A stretch of 64,000 nt of DNA from an uncultured Lacinutrix sp. (lineage in GTDB: Bacteria; Bacteroidota; Bacteroidia; Flavobacteriales; Flavobacteriaceae): assembly GCA_937129145.1 (NCBI GenBank), contig CAKZMU010000086.1:1-64000 (forward strand). The letters are read 5' to 3'. This document shows, one piece after another, positions 1 to 8,610 of the stretch. Both the position numbers and the translations under genes were made by a program. Below the pieces are notes generated by a model. That model ran no database searches. It was not told where the DNA came from and saw only the letters and a list, made by a program, of their open reading frames with translations. Every line of letters starts with the position of its first letter. The stretch's first letter is position 1.

Positions 1-819
1 AATCGGTTCAGAATGTCAATTTTGTTTGTGAGTCTGGGGTATCTTATTAGTCTGTTTGTTGCTTTTACTTACAATTCTGATGAGTATTGCCGTTCTGTCA
101 AACAAAAGGTTATACTGGTGGGAATAGTGGGTGCTTCAACTTTCTTGGTGATGTTATCTCAGTATTTAACTTGGAATCCTGTAGGACACAATCAGCTTTG
201 GCCGCTTATGGGAAGGTATTTTACTCCCATTTATCCTATGTTGTTTCTTGCCATTGCTTTTCCATTTATTAAGCTTCCAAAGAATGTGTTGAAGTATATT
301 TTCTTGGGTTATGTGGTTCTTGCAACTGGTTATACCTGTTACCGAATGAGTGATTCGTTCTATGTCAATACTGAAATTGAATTGGCTTGGGAATATGATT
401 TCAGTAAAAAGGGTCCGAATTCACTTCTAAACGGACATGAGTTTGAATATGGAACAGTAAATGGAAATTCCAACATAATGGGTTACCCAAATCAAGATTA
501 TGTTTTGATTCAACTTACTCCAGAAAATCCTTTTGGTTACACGGTTTCTTTTAAAGATGTGAAGGAGGGAGACAAAATTGAAGTCTCAGCCTGGCGGACT
601 TCTGAGTCAACTAAATTCGTGTTTGATGATAGACCAAATAGCAACTATTACACTTCAACTTGTCATTCAACAAAGAGGAGGGAAGAGAACTTTGAATTTG
701 TTCAAGAAGCTTATTTCTGTAAAGAAGATTTCGAAGAATTGAAGGTCTATGTGTATGATCCATCTGGGAATAGCTCTATGGTAAGAGATTATAAGATAAA
801 GTATTATAGGAGTGAGTAG
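1..819 (+). CDS. DUF2142-like multi-pass membrane protein, 5' end cut by the window
   Basis: The reading frame is open to the first base of the window, so only the C-terminal part is visible. An ATG at position 13 is in frame but need not be the start. About three hydrophobic segments come first, including a stretch with the pattern GRYFTPIYPML, which resembles the GRY-P-P motif of DUF2142 proteins (membrane proteins often found with polysaccharide and glycosyltransferase genes). A soluble domain of about 150 residues follows, with five Cys in the complete frame and a beta-rich look, probably outside the membrane. The family call rests on this motif and topology only. The actual substrate is unknown. 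Confidence 0.55.
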   Translation, partial: NRFRMSILFVSLGYLISLFVAFTYNSDEYCRSVKQKVILVGIVGASTFLVMLSQYLTWNPVGHNQLWPLMGRYFTPIYPMLFLAIAFPFIKLPKNVLKYIFLGYVVLATGYTCYRMSDSFYVNTEIELAWEYDFSKKGPNSLLNGHEFEYGTVNGNSNIMGYPNQDYVLIQLTPENPFGYTVSFKDVKEGDKIEVSAWRTSESTKFVFDDRPNSNYYTSTCHSTKRREENFEFVQEAYFCKEDFEELKVYVYDPSGNSSMVRDYKIKYYRSE

Positions 820-835
820 TATTTCTTAAGTTGGG

Positions 836-946
836 CTTCGAGACATTTTTCTTTCAGAAAAACCCTCAGCCCGCAGATTGCATAAATCCAAAAAACAATG
901 GAAAGCCTGAACCCTGAGGGATTCTCGATAGAGAATTGTCTCGAAG
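836..946. repeat. imperfect dyad with CTTCGAGACA / TGTCTCGAAG ends
   Basis: The outer 10-bp arms (836-845 and 937-946) are exact reverse complements. A second pair, CCCTCAG (863-869) and CTGAGGG (914-920), is nested inside. Together they could fold into a long interrupted hairpin between two convergent genes. The layout is like REP/MITE-type intergenic repeats common in flavobacterial genomes. Copy number elsewhere in the genome cannot be seen here. Confidence 0.6.
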
Positions 947-964
947 GGTGATATTCAGCAAATA

Positions 965-1330
965 TTATTCAACAATATCAGAGATTATACCGCGTAAGGT
1001 ACTTTGTTTCAATCCTTTGATTTTACTTATGTTTGAAACTAAAATTCCAATATTATCTCTTCTCTCTGAAAATTGAGTTCTAAAAAACTCTACACCAAGA
1101 ACTTTCTTTGAAATTACTTGCCCTTCATGTTCAAATTGTACCTGACGCCCATCTTCACTAAAGATAGCAGCACCAGGAAAATTAATCTCGTCTTTGGTAA
1201 AATTGGCCCCATAAACAATATTGATTTGTTTACGAACAGTAGAGTCACTTTTTTTTTCTTGAACCCCTTCTTGAGCGGAAGTTGGCAATACAAAGAAAAG
1301 AGCCAAAATCAGTAACAGGATATTTTTCAA
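965..1330 (-). CDS. short secreted protein, possible truncated OstA/LptA-like remnant
   Basis: This 121-residue protein has a clear signal peptide (MKNILLLILALFFVLPTSAQ). The segment after it, roughly residues 35-70 with the patterns IVYGANFTKDE, FPGAAIFS and VQFEHEG, resembles the start of flavobacterial OstA-like (LPS-export, LptA/LptD N-domain) proteins, which are usually several hundred residues long. From about residue 71 the sequence no longer looks like that family and it ends soon after. It lies directly downstream of purA on the same strand. It may be a truncated OstA-like gene whose tail was replaced, or an independent small secreted protein. The family assignment is from memory and tentative. 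Confidence 0.5.
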   Translation of the reverse strand: MKNILLLILALFFVLPTSAQEGVQEKKSDSTVRKQINIVYGANFTKDEINFPGAAIFSEDGRQVQFEHEGQVISKKVLGVEFFRTQFSERRDNIGILVSNISKIKGLKQSTLRGIISDIVE

Positions 1331-1410
1331 TCTTTTAAATTTTTATCAAAAATAGGATTTTTTGATGCAGGGAGGCGATAGTTGGGATAGATTTAGGAAA
1401 CTCCAAAAGC

Positions 1411-1434
1411 AAAAAAGCCACTCGAAAGTGGCTC
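1411..1434 (-). terminator. Rho-independent terminator after purA
   Basis: On the minus strand a 7-bp perfect stem (AGCCACT/AGTGGCT, 1416-1433) with a UUCG tetraloop is followed by a run of T (1411-1416). It begins five bases after the purA stop codon. A run of T on the other side (1436-1440) could let it work in both directions. Confidence 0.85.
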
Positions 1435-1438
1435 ATTT

Positions 1439-2710
1439 TTATCTGTGTATAGTCTGTGTTCTATCCGGCCCTACTGAAACAATTTTAATAGGTACTTCGA
1501 GCTCTTTTTCCAAAAAGGCAATGTACTCATTCAAGGCTTTCGGAAACTGTTCCACCTTACTCATTTTAGTGAGGTCTTCGGCCCATCCGTTCATTTCCTT
1601 ATAAATTGGTGTTACATTTTCCGCTTCGATATTATAAGGCAGATGCGTAATTTCTTTTCCTTTGTATTTATAAGCAGTAGCGACTTTCAGTTTTTTGAAT
1701 CCGCTTAGAACATCCCCTTTCATCATCATTAATTCAGTTACCCCATTCACCTGAACAGCATACTTTAAGGCTACTAAATCTAACCATCCACATCTTCTAG
1801 GCCTGCCGGTGGTGGCACCAAATTCATTTCCTACGCGACCCATGGTTTCACCATCTTCATCAAAAAGCTCCGTAGGGAAGGGGCCACTACCAACTCTTGT
1901 CGCATATGCCTTGAAAATACCTTTAACATCACCTATTTGGTTAGGTGCAACGCCTAAGCCTGTACATGCTCCTGCCGCTGTAGTATTTGAAGAAGTAACA
2001 TATGGGTAGGTGCCAAAGTCGATATCTAAAAGAGATCCCTGGGCGCCTTCCGCCAAAATTTTCTTCCCTTGCTTTTGCGCTTGATACAAAAATTCCTCAC
2101 TATCGATGAAGGTTAATTCTTTTAGTTCCTCCACGGCAGCACAGAATTGTTCTTCCAAATCTTTAAGGTCATATTGAATATCTACGTCGTAGAAATCAAT
2201 CATGGCTTCATGCTTGTCGGCAAGAGCCCTATATTTTTCCTTCCAATTGGATAATTCTAAATCACCGATACGCATTCCGTTTCTCCCGGTTTTATCCATA
2301 TAGGTCGGACCTATTCCTTTTAGGGTGGAGCCTATTTTTGCCTTGCCTTTGGAGGCTTCAGATGCGGCATCTAACAAACGGTGTGTTGGTAAAATCAGGT
2401 GAGCCTTCCGCGAAATCAGTAAAATCGACTTTATATCTAGTTCGAACTTTTTTAAAGCATCAAGTTCTTTTTTAAAAATAACAGGATCAATGACAACTCC
2501 ATTGCCTACCACATTAAGGGCGTTTTTATGGAAAATTCCTGATGGAATAGTGTGTAAAACATGTTTGATTCCATCAAACTCTAAAGTGTGTCCCGCATTC
2601 GGACCTCCTTGAAAACGAGCAATGATATCGTAGTTTTTGGTAAGTACGTCAACAATTTTTCCTTTCCCTTCGTCTCCCCATTGAAGGCCTAACAATAAAT
2701 CTACTGCCAT
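1439..2710 (-). CDS. purA: adenylosuccinate synthase
   Basis: The 423-residue protein joins IMP and aspartate with GTP to form adenylosuccinate, the first committed step from IMP to AMP, in the cytoplasm. The N-terminal GTP-binding loop GDEGKGK lies at residues 12-18, and the conserved NAGHT and GATTGRPRRCGW segments are present. The length is normal for the family. The start is the ATG at 2710, 12 bases after the fur stop, so purA is probably co-transcribed with fur and spoT/relA. A strong hairpin terminator follows the stop. Confidence 0.97.
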   Translation of the reverse strand: MAVDLLLGLQWGDEGKGKIVDVLTKNYDIIARFQGGPNAGHTLEFDGIKHVLHTIPSGIFHKNALNVVGNGVVIDPVIFKKELDALKKFELDIKSILLISRKAHLILPTHRLLDAASEASKGKAKIGSTLKGIGPTYMDKTGRNGMRIGDLELSNWKEKYRALADKHEAMIDFYDVDIQYDLKDLEEQFCAAVEELKELTFIDSEEFLYQAQKQGKKILAEGAQGSLLDIDFGTYPYVTSSNTTAAGACTGLGVAPNQIGDVKGIFKAYATRVGSGPFPTELFDEDGETMGRVGNEFGATTGRPRRCGWLDLVALKYAVQVNGVTELMMMKGDVLSGFKKLKVATAYKYKGKEITHLPYNIEAENVTPIYKEMNGWAEDLTKMSKVEQFPKALNEYIAFLEKELEVPIKIVSVGPDRTQTIHR

Positions 2711-2722
2711 TAATATGATTGG

Positions 2723-3208
2723 TTAGTTGTTTGTATTTTCTGTTTTATCGGTCTTTTCTTCCGACTGGTTTTTTGTTCCGTAAAAGTAGAGTGAATGATT
2801 ATGAATGTCTATGTCAAAAACTTCTTCAATTGTTTTCTTTATGGACTGAATTCTAGGGTCGCAAAACTCAATAACTTCACCACTGTCTGTTAAAATAACA
2901 TGGTCGTGTTGCTTGTCGAAATATGACTTTTCGTAATGCGCTTGATTTTGCCCAAATTGATGCTTTCTAACTAAAGCACAATCCAATAAAAGTTCAATGG
3001 TATTGTAAAGTGTTGCACGAGACACACGATAGTTTTTGTTTTTCATTTTAATGTAGAGTGATTCTATGTCAAAATGGTCGTTACTATCATAAATTTCTTG
3101 AAGAATAGCATAGCGCTCGGGCGTTTTTCTATGACCGTTTTCTTCTAAAAATTTAGTGAATACGTTTTTTACAATCTCTTGATTTTTATTTTCGGTTTTT
3201 GCACTCAT
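2723..3208 (-). CDS. Fur-family metal-responsive transcriptional regulator
   Basis: The 161-residue protein has the Fur layout: an N-terminal winged helix (about residues 20-85, with TPERYAIL and [12 protein letters not shown]) and a C-terminal metal-binding dimerisation domain with HDHVIL and [10 protein letters not shown]. The usual structural-zinc CxxC before the GxVIEF motif is replaced (TDSG instead of CxCG), so it lacks that site. This makes a split between Fur, PerR and Zur roles unsafe. The C-terminal tail of about 20 residues is charged and Asn/Thr-rich. It sits between spoT/relA and purA, all on the minus strand. Confidence 0.9.
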   Translation of the reverse strand: MSAKTENKNQEIVKNVFTKFLEENGHRKTPERYAILQEIYDSNDHFDIESLYIKMKNKNYRVSRATLYNTIELLLDCALVRKHQFGQNQAHYEKSYFDKQHDHVILTDSGEVIEFCDPRIQSIKKTIEEVFDIDIHNHSLYFYGTKNQSEEKTDKTENTNN

Positions 3209-3218
3209 AAATCCGCTG

Positions 3219-3226
3219 CAAATTTA
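3219..3226 (-). promoter_or_regulatory. candidate -7 element TAAATTTG upstream of the Fur-family gene
   Basis: On the minus strand TAAATTTG fits the Bacteroidota TAnnTTTG -7 consensus and ends 10 bases before the ATG of the Fur-family gene. I see no convincing -33 TTG at the right spacing, and the site lies only ten bases from the end of the preceding gene. It would give a very short or leaderless transcript. Confidence 0.3.
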
Positions 3227-3235
3227 AACTATTTT

Positions 3236-5449
3236 TTAGACTCTAGATACTTTTTCTATACCATTAATTTTTTTAAGTCTATCCATTAATTTCGTTACCA
3301 AATTGTTGTTTTTTACGACAACTGTAATTTTGCCATTAAATATGCCACCATCGGTCTCGAAACTAATATTTTTAATATTTACATGCATGTTACTGGAAAT
3401 TACTTTAGTGACTTCGTTTACTAAACCTAAGTTGTCAATACCGTTTAGTTTAATAATGGCTGTAAATTCTTGTTGAGTGGAGTCTATCCATTTAGCAGAC
3501 ATGATTCGGTAAGCATAGTTAGATTGCAAGCTTAGAGCATTTGGACAGTTTTTTTTATGCACTTTTATACCTTCATTAATAGTTAAAAAACCAAATACTT
3601 TATCTCCTGGAATTGGGTTGCAACAGTTAGAGAGTTTATAGTTGAGCTTTTCTTCTTCCTTGCCAAAAACCAACAAATCGTATTTTGCAGTAATCTCGTC
3701 TTTGTCAATATCTTCTTTTGAAGTAGATGGTTTACGCGTAATTTTATTTTTAATAAAACTTACTAAAGCATTACTTCTTGAAGCTGCAAATTCTTTAATC
3801 ATTTTACTGTCAATACTACCAATACCAACACGATAAAAAAGGTCGAGACTTGTTTTTAAATTAAAATGATTTACAAGCTCGTTCGTCGATTTTTCATTGA
3901 GTGTAATTTTGAGTTGTTTTAATTTTCGACGTAGTATTTCTTTACCATCCTCTGCAACAATTTTGGTTTCGGCTTTAAGGGACGATTTAATTTTACTTCG
4001 TGCTCTAGCAGTAGTAGCATAGTCTAACCAATTGGTGTTTGGTTTAGCATTTTCCGATGTCATAATTTCAACTTGGTCACCACTTTGTAATTCATGACTC
4101 AACGGTACTAGTTTACCATTAACTTTTGCGCCACGAGTTTTCATACCAACTTCAGTATGAATACTAAAAGCAAAATCTAGAGGTGTTGCACCTTTTGGAA
4201 GCGATTTTAGGTCGCCAGTTGGTGTAAACACGAATATTTCTTTGGAGTATAAGTTGAGTTTAAACTGTTCTACAAAATCGACGGCATTTGCTTCAGGGTT
4301 TTCCAAAGCTTCTTGAAGCTTGCTAATCCATGAATCTAGACTATCTTCTTTATCACTTCCTTCTTTATATTTATAGTGAGCTGCATAACCTTTTTCGGCA
4401 ATTTCATTCATGCGTTCACTACGAATTTGGACTTCTACCCAACGTCCTTTAGGTCCCATGACTGTAATGTGTAAAGCTTCGTAACCAGTAGATTTTGGTG
4501 AGGAAATCCAATCGCGTAATCGAATAGGATTTGGTCTAAAATGGTCGGTGACAATAGAGTAGATTTTCCACGCTAGAAATTTTTCATTTTCAATATCGGA
4601 TTTATAAATAATCCTAACCGCAAACTTATCATATACTTCATCAAAAGAAACGCCTTGTTTTTGCATTTTTCGGCGTATGGAGAAAATAGATTTTGGTCGT
4701 CCTTTTATGTCGTAGTTTAACCCTTCTTTGTCTAAGGAGTTTTTTAAAATATCGCTAATTTCTTTTATGTAGGCATCTTGCTGTTCTTTACTTTCTTTTA
4801 TTTTAAGCAAAATATCATTATAAACTTCAGACTCAGTGTATTTAAAGCTAAGGTCTTCAAGTTCGGTTTTAATATTATATAGGCCTATTCTATGTGCTAA
4901 GGGTGCATAAATATAGAGTGTTTCCGAAGCAATTTTAACTTGCTTATCTGGTCGCATAGAATCCATGGTTTGCATATTATGCAACCTGTCGGCAATTTTA
5001 ATGATGATAACTCGGACGTCATCATTTAGGGTAAGCAGCATTTTTCGAAAATTCTCTGCCTGCATGGACACGTTCATATCCTTTTTTAAAGAAGATATTT
5101 TTGTAAGTCCATCGACAATTTTGGCAACTGCTTCACCAAACATTTGTTGAATATCGTCAATTGTGTACTCTGGGCAGTCTTCAACGACATCGTGAAGTAA
5201 TGCCGCAGCAATAGATGTAGCGTCTAAACCTATTTCTTGAGCGACAATTTTTGCCACAGCCAAAGGATGAAAAATATAGGCTTCACCAGATTTTCTGCGT
5301 TGGTCTTTATGTGCATCAAGTGCGACCTCAAATGCGCTTCTAATAAGCGTTTTGTCGTCTTTACTAAGCGTTCGGTAGCTAACTTTTAGAAGCTCTTTGT
5401 AGGCTTTTGCAATGGCTGCATTTTCTTTTTCAATCTCAACATCTGTCAT
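3236..5449 (-). CDS. bifunctional (p)ppGpp synthetase/hydrolase, RelA/SpoT family
   Basis: The 737-residue protein makes and degrades the alarmone (p)ppGpp. Domains in order: HD hydrolase (about 45-190; HPLAVAKIV then LLHDVVED, metal-binding residues intact), RelA/SpoT synthetase (about 240-365; DKFAVRIIY and YEALHITV ... VEVQIRS), TGS (about 395-460), a conserved Cys segment (LSNCCNPIPGD ... HKKNCPN) and a C-terminal ACT domain. An intact HDxxED site argues for a bifunctional Rel/SpoT enzyme rather than a synthetase-only RelA. It is the first gene of a minus-strand run with the Fur-family gene and purA. Confidence 0.95.
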   Translation of the reverse strand: MTDVEIEKENAAIAKAYKELLKVSYRTLSKDDKTLIRSAFEVALDAHKDQRRKSGEAYIFHPLAVAKIVAQEIGLDATSIAAALLHDVVEDCPEYTIDDIQQMFGEAVAKIVDGLTKISSLKKDMNVSMQAENFRKMLLTLNDDVRVIIIKIADRLHNMQTMDSMRPDKQVKIASETLYIYAPLAHRIGLYNIKTELEDLSFKYTESEVYNDILLKIKESKEQQDAYIKEISDILKNSLDKEGLNYDIKGRPKSIFSIRRKMQKQGVSFDEVYDKFAVRIIYKSDIENEKFLAWKIYSIVTDHFRPNPIRLRDWISSPKSTGYEALHITVMGPKGRWVEVQIRSERMNEIAEKGYAAHYKYKEGSDKEDSLDSWISKLQEALENPEANAVDFVEQFKLNLYSKEIFVFTPTGDLKSLPKGATPLDFAFSIHTEVGMKTRGAKVNGKLVPLSHELQSGDQVEIMTSENAKPNTNWLDYATTARARSKIKSSLKAETKIVAEDGKEILRRKLKQLKITLNEKSTNELVNHFNLKTSLDLFYRVGIGSIDSKMIKEFAASRSNALVSFIKNKITRKPSTSKEDIDKDEITAKYDLLVFGKEEEKLNYKLSNCCNPIPGDKVFGFLTINEGIKVHKKNCPNALSLQSNYAYRIMSAKWIDSTQQEFTAIIKLNGIDNLGLVNEVTKVISSNMHVNIKNISFETDGGIFNGKITVVVKNNNLVTKLMDRLKKINGIEKVSRV

Positions 5450-5502
5450 AGATTAAAAATAGCATAAAGTAGATTAATGAGCAATAGGTTTTTAGGATTT
5501 AA

Positions 5503-5560
5503 TTTTGAATAATATTTATTCTACATTTGTAGAACTATTTTTTTGTTCTATATTTGTAGA
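5503..5560 (+). promoter_or_regulatory. promoter with two BlaI/MecI-like palindromes
   Basis: A TTG at 5527-5529, 19 bases, then TATATTTG at 5549-5556 match the Bacteroidota promoter well. A second -7-like TACATTTG lies at 5522-5529. Both lie in near-identical 12-bp elements, CTACATTTGTAG (5521-5532) and CTATATTTGTAG (5548-5559), spaced 27 bases apart. The first is a TACA-nn-TGTA palindrome like BlaI/MecI/CopY operators. No repressor gene of that family is in the window. The transcript would start about 50 bases before the GTG of the SGNH gene. Confidence 0.5.
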
Positions 5561-5614
5561 GGTAATCTGTTATTGTAAATTGAAGTTAAATGTCATTTAT
5601 AAAAAATCAATCTA

Positions 5615-7273
5615 GTGAAGTTAATTAAAAGCTTTTTTTATTTAGTCCTTATTTCATTAACTATCATATCGTGTTCAAATTCTGCAGGAGCAGATTCAAT
5701 AAAAGTACTTTTTATTGGAAACAGTTATACGTATTATAATAGTTCACCAGAGTTGTTAAAAGCTTTAATTAGTGAGAATTACCCAGATAAATTAATTAAA
5801 ATTCAGCTAATTAGCCAAGGAGGAATGACTTTGAAACGCCATTGGGAAGAGGGCAGAGCAATAGAGGCAATTAAATCGAATAAATGGGATTATGTTGTTC
5901 TTCAAGAACAGAGCAAATTAGGCATGGGATTAACAATTGATAATGACTCCTATTTTGGACAAACAGATAATTTTTATGAATATGCTAGAAAATTTGATGC
6001 TGAAATAAAAAATGTTGGTGCACAAACAGCTTTTTTTATCACTTGGTCGATAAAACAACATCCAGAAGAACAACAAATTTTAACACATGCTTATTCAACA
6101 ATTGCAAAAGAACTTAACGCAAAATTAATTCCAGTTGGATTGGTTTGGGGCAAGATTAGAAACGATACTAATTTTGATTTATATGATATAGATGGATCAC
6201 ATCCATCAGCTCATGGTTCGTATTTGGTTGCTACGACATTATTCTCAACTTTGTTAGAAAAGAACCCTATAGGATTGTCTGGTACAATTACAGGAAAACA
6301 ATTATCAAGCTCAGGAGAACCTTCTTTGGATAGAAAACTTCTAGTAGATATTTCAGAAGAGGTTGCACAAACAATACAAAAAGCTAGTTGGGAAGTTGTT
6401 GAAGATATCCGTAAAGAAGGAGGCTATGTTGATATAAATAAACCTAAGCAAAGTTACACGCTACCAAAACTAATTGAAGGAGAAAACATTGATAGAAAGC
6501 TAATTAGAGGCAGATGGTATGGAAACTCTACTTATAGCACAAATTATTTGGGGATGATTTTGGATATTAAAAGTACACAAAACGATTTAGATGTAGTACT
6601 CTCATTTTATGCACCTGATAGAAAAGACGAAATTGCTGTAAAAGATGTTGTGTTAAAAGAAAAGCAGCTAGATATGATAATAATTGATAGTTTAAGATCA
6701 ATGAGTTCAAATCTTAGCTTTTCTCTTAATAAAGAACAATTAAGAGGCTTGTCAAAATCTTATGGTGGCAATTTCATTAATTACAAACATTGGAGTTTTT
6801 CTAGAGAAAAAACTCAAAAAGGAATAAATTTAGAGTGTGTTGATGTTTTAATGGAAACTTTTGATGATGAAATTGATAAAATTGGATATGTAAAATCAGC
6901 AATAAATCATTATAAGCGCTACAGTTCTTTAATTAATGAGACTTACCTTCCAGAAGAAATGTATTTGAATGCTGTGGGATATAATTTGGTTGAAGACGGA
7001 AATGTAGATAAGGCATTAAATATTTTTGAATTAGCCATGACTTTATACCCAGAATCTGTAAACACTTATGATAGTTTTGGAGAGACCTTAATTAATGCTG
7101 GAAAGCTTGACAAAGGAATAGAAATATATACCAAGGGTTTCGAGCTTGCAAAAAAAACAGGACATGAAAATGCAGCCTATATGGAAGCTAACTTAATAAG
7201 TTTTAAAGAAGGTAAATCTAAACAGCAACAGAGTACACTTCCACCTCCGCCACCTCCACCAACTGGCATCTAA
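5615..7273 (+). CDS. lipoprotein with SGNH-hydrolase domain, TPR region and poly-proline tail
   Basis: The 552-residue protein starts at a GTG; an in-frame stop at 5600 excludes longer versions and there is no ATG upstream. The N-terminus is a lipoprotein signal with Cys at residue 20. The SGNH/GDSL-like esterase domain covers about residues 28-230: the nucleophile block is FIGNSYT (Ser 37), and DGSHPSAHG near residue 193 supplies the Asp-His pair. The middle (about 280-420) is unassigned and beta-rich. Residues about 450-525 look like two TPR units. It ends in seven consecutive prolines and TGI. It is probably anchored at the cell envelope; the substrate is unknown. Confidence 0.8.
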   Translation: MKLIKSFFYLVLISLTIISCSNSAGADSIKVLFIGNSYTYYNSSPELLKALISENYPDKLIKIQLISQGGMTLKRHWEEGRAIEAIKSNKWDYVVLQEQSKLGMGLTIDNDSYFGQTDNFYEYARKFDAEIKNVGAQTAFFITWSIKQHPEEQQILTHAYSTIAKELNAKLIPVGLVWGKIRNDTNFDLYDIDGSHPSAHGSYLVATTLFSTLLEKNPIGLSGTITGKQLSSSGEPSLDRKLLVDISEEVAQTIQKASWEVVEDIRKEGGYVDINKPKQSYTLPKLIEGENIDRKLIRGRWYGNSTYSTNYLGMILDIKSTQNDLDVVLSFYAPDRKDEIAVKDVVLKEKQLDMIIIDSLRSMSSNLSFSLNKEQLRGLSKSYGGNFINYKHWSFSREKTQKGINLECVDVLMETFDDEIDKIGYVKSAINHYKRYSSLINETYLPEEMYLNAVGYNLVEDGNVDKALNIFELAMTLYPESVNTYDSFGETLINAGKLDKGIEIYTKGFELAKKTGHENAAYMEANLISFKEGKSKQQQSTLPPPPPPPTGI

Positions 7274-7773
7274 TAACTTTGTTTGAAAGCTGCAATGTTT
7301 GAGAATACTTTGTGTATGCTTCTAGATTGTTGCTCTCCATTAAGCTCAAAACTAATATTGATGTTTATCAACCAATCATCAGGTCCTAATCTAGTTCCTT
7401 GAATAGTTCCAGAGTTAATAGGAATACTATGTGTGTCTGCACAAAAACAATATTGATTAAAATAAGCATTTGCTTGCATGATATCTTCTGCATTATAGGT
7501 AAAATTATCTACCAATGGGTCAATTTCAAAAATAAGCCTTTCAGAATACTCATCGTCTTGAATATCTGGGTTATCGGCTTTTATGAATTCGTACTTAAAA
7601 ACCAAATTTTCACCATATTCAATATTGGCATAATTATTAGCATCTTCGGTAGTTAATATAATTCTAGAGTCTGTAGTAAAATAGTATGAGGTTATGTCAT
7701 AGCTTTCAACATCATCAGAACTACAAGAAGATACTATCAATAGAACAAGTAAGGATACAATAGAATTTTTCAT
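7270..7773 (-). CDS. hypothetical lipoprotein
   Basis: The 167-residue protein has a lipoprotein signal peptide (LLVLLIVSSC, Cys about residue 17) followed by an acidic, beta-rich domain with a short CFC motif in the middle (QYCFCADTH). I do not recognise the family. Its stop codon overlaps the stop of the convergent SGNH gene by four bases, so there is no room for a terminator between them. It is likely expressed alone. Confidence 0.7.
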   Translation of the reverse strand: MKNSIVSLLVLLIVSSCSSDDVESYDITSYYFTTDSRIILTTEDANNYANIEYGENLVFKYEFIKADNPDIQDDEYSERLIFEIDPLVDNFTYNAEDIMQANAYFNQYCFCADTHSIPINSGTIQGTRLGPDDWLININISFELNGEQQSRSIHKVFSNIAAFKQSY

Positions 7774-7839
7774 AATAAGATATCTTTATATGTAGATGCA
7801 AAAACCTCTAAAACGTTGCGTTGGTTTTTATCCTATTGT

Positions 7840-8526
7840 TTATTCCTTTTTATCAGGCACAGGCGAAATCATTATATGCGCTCTATGTGTTCCAGGGTTC
7901 ATAATCCAAGGGTGGTTTCGTGCAATTGGTGCTTCTGGCAAACCAGTAGATTCTGCGGTAGCAAATGGCATATACACTACATATCTATATTGTGCGCTTT
8001 TTACTACTGCTGTTTCTGGGTTGTATTTTGTTTTGGCTCCATAATAAATATGTAAAGCTGACCCAAGACCTCCCATATCAAGTTTTCCAGATTTAGCTTC
8101 GGCTTCTCTTATATCAAATATTTCTTGAAACGTTTTTCCTTCGGCTTTTAACTCTCTTCCTCGTGCCATAAAAGGTTCTAGATTTTTATGATAGCATGCC
8201 GCACTAAAGCCATCTTTATTTGGGTCGTCTGCCAAACAAATAAATTCGTTGCTGCCTTCTTTTAAGGTTACAAATTCTCCAGCCATATTGTACCCAATAA
8301 CTGTGGCGTTTGCTCTACTTGCTTCAGGTGCTGCCATTAATGCGGTTGCAATTAAGGCTTCGTCTGTATTGATGTCTATGAGTGATGTATCAACTTTTTC
8401 TGGTGTGTCGGTTTCTACTTTAGTTGAAGTATTAGATTGTTCTATGTCGTTGTTTTTTGTTTTTGACTCCGAATTACAGGACATCAAGATTGTTAAAAAC
8501 GTAAATGCTGCTATTATTTTTTTCAT
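7840..8526 (-). CDS. hypothetical lipoprotein
   Basis: The 228-residue protein has a lipoprotein signal (MKKIIAAFTFLTILMSC) and a low-complexity Thr/Asp/Glu-rich linker to about residue 50. A globular domain follows with the patterns ALMAAPEASR, CLADDPNKDGFSAACYH, MGGLGSALHIYYGA and a C-terminal HPWIMNPGTHRAHIMI. The His-rich end could bind metal, but this is only a guess. No family is recognised. The region upstream holds the 286-bp structured element, so its promoter must lie in the short gap at 8527-8610 or within that element. Confidence 0.7.
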   Translation of the reverse strand: MKKIIAAFTFLTILMSCNSESKTKNNDIEQSNTSTKVETDTPEKVDTSLIDINTDEALIATALMAAPEASRANATVIGYNMAGEFVTLKEGSNEFICLADDPNKDGFSAACYHKNLEPFMARGRELKAEGKTFQEIFDIREAEAKSGKLDMGGLGSALHIYYGAKTKYNPETAVVKSAQYRYVVYMPFATAESTGLPEAPIARNHPWIMNPGTHRAHIMISPVPDKKE

Positions 8527-8610
8527 ACTTGTTTCTTTTAAATGAATTGAACTAAGATACTAAATCTAAAGAGATAAATTGAATAACTTGTTTTTAGGAT
8601 TTTTTTGGAG

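Noticed and set aside
7796..8055. Plus-strand frames under the lipoprotein gene at 7840-8526
   Set aside because: They lie antisense to a better-supported gene with signal peptide and have no promoter or family likeness.
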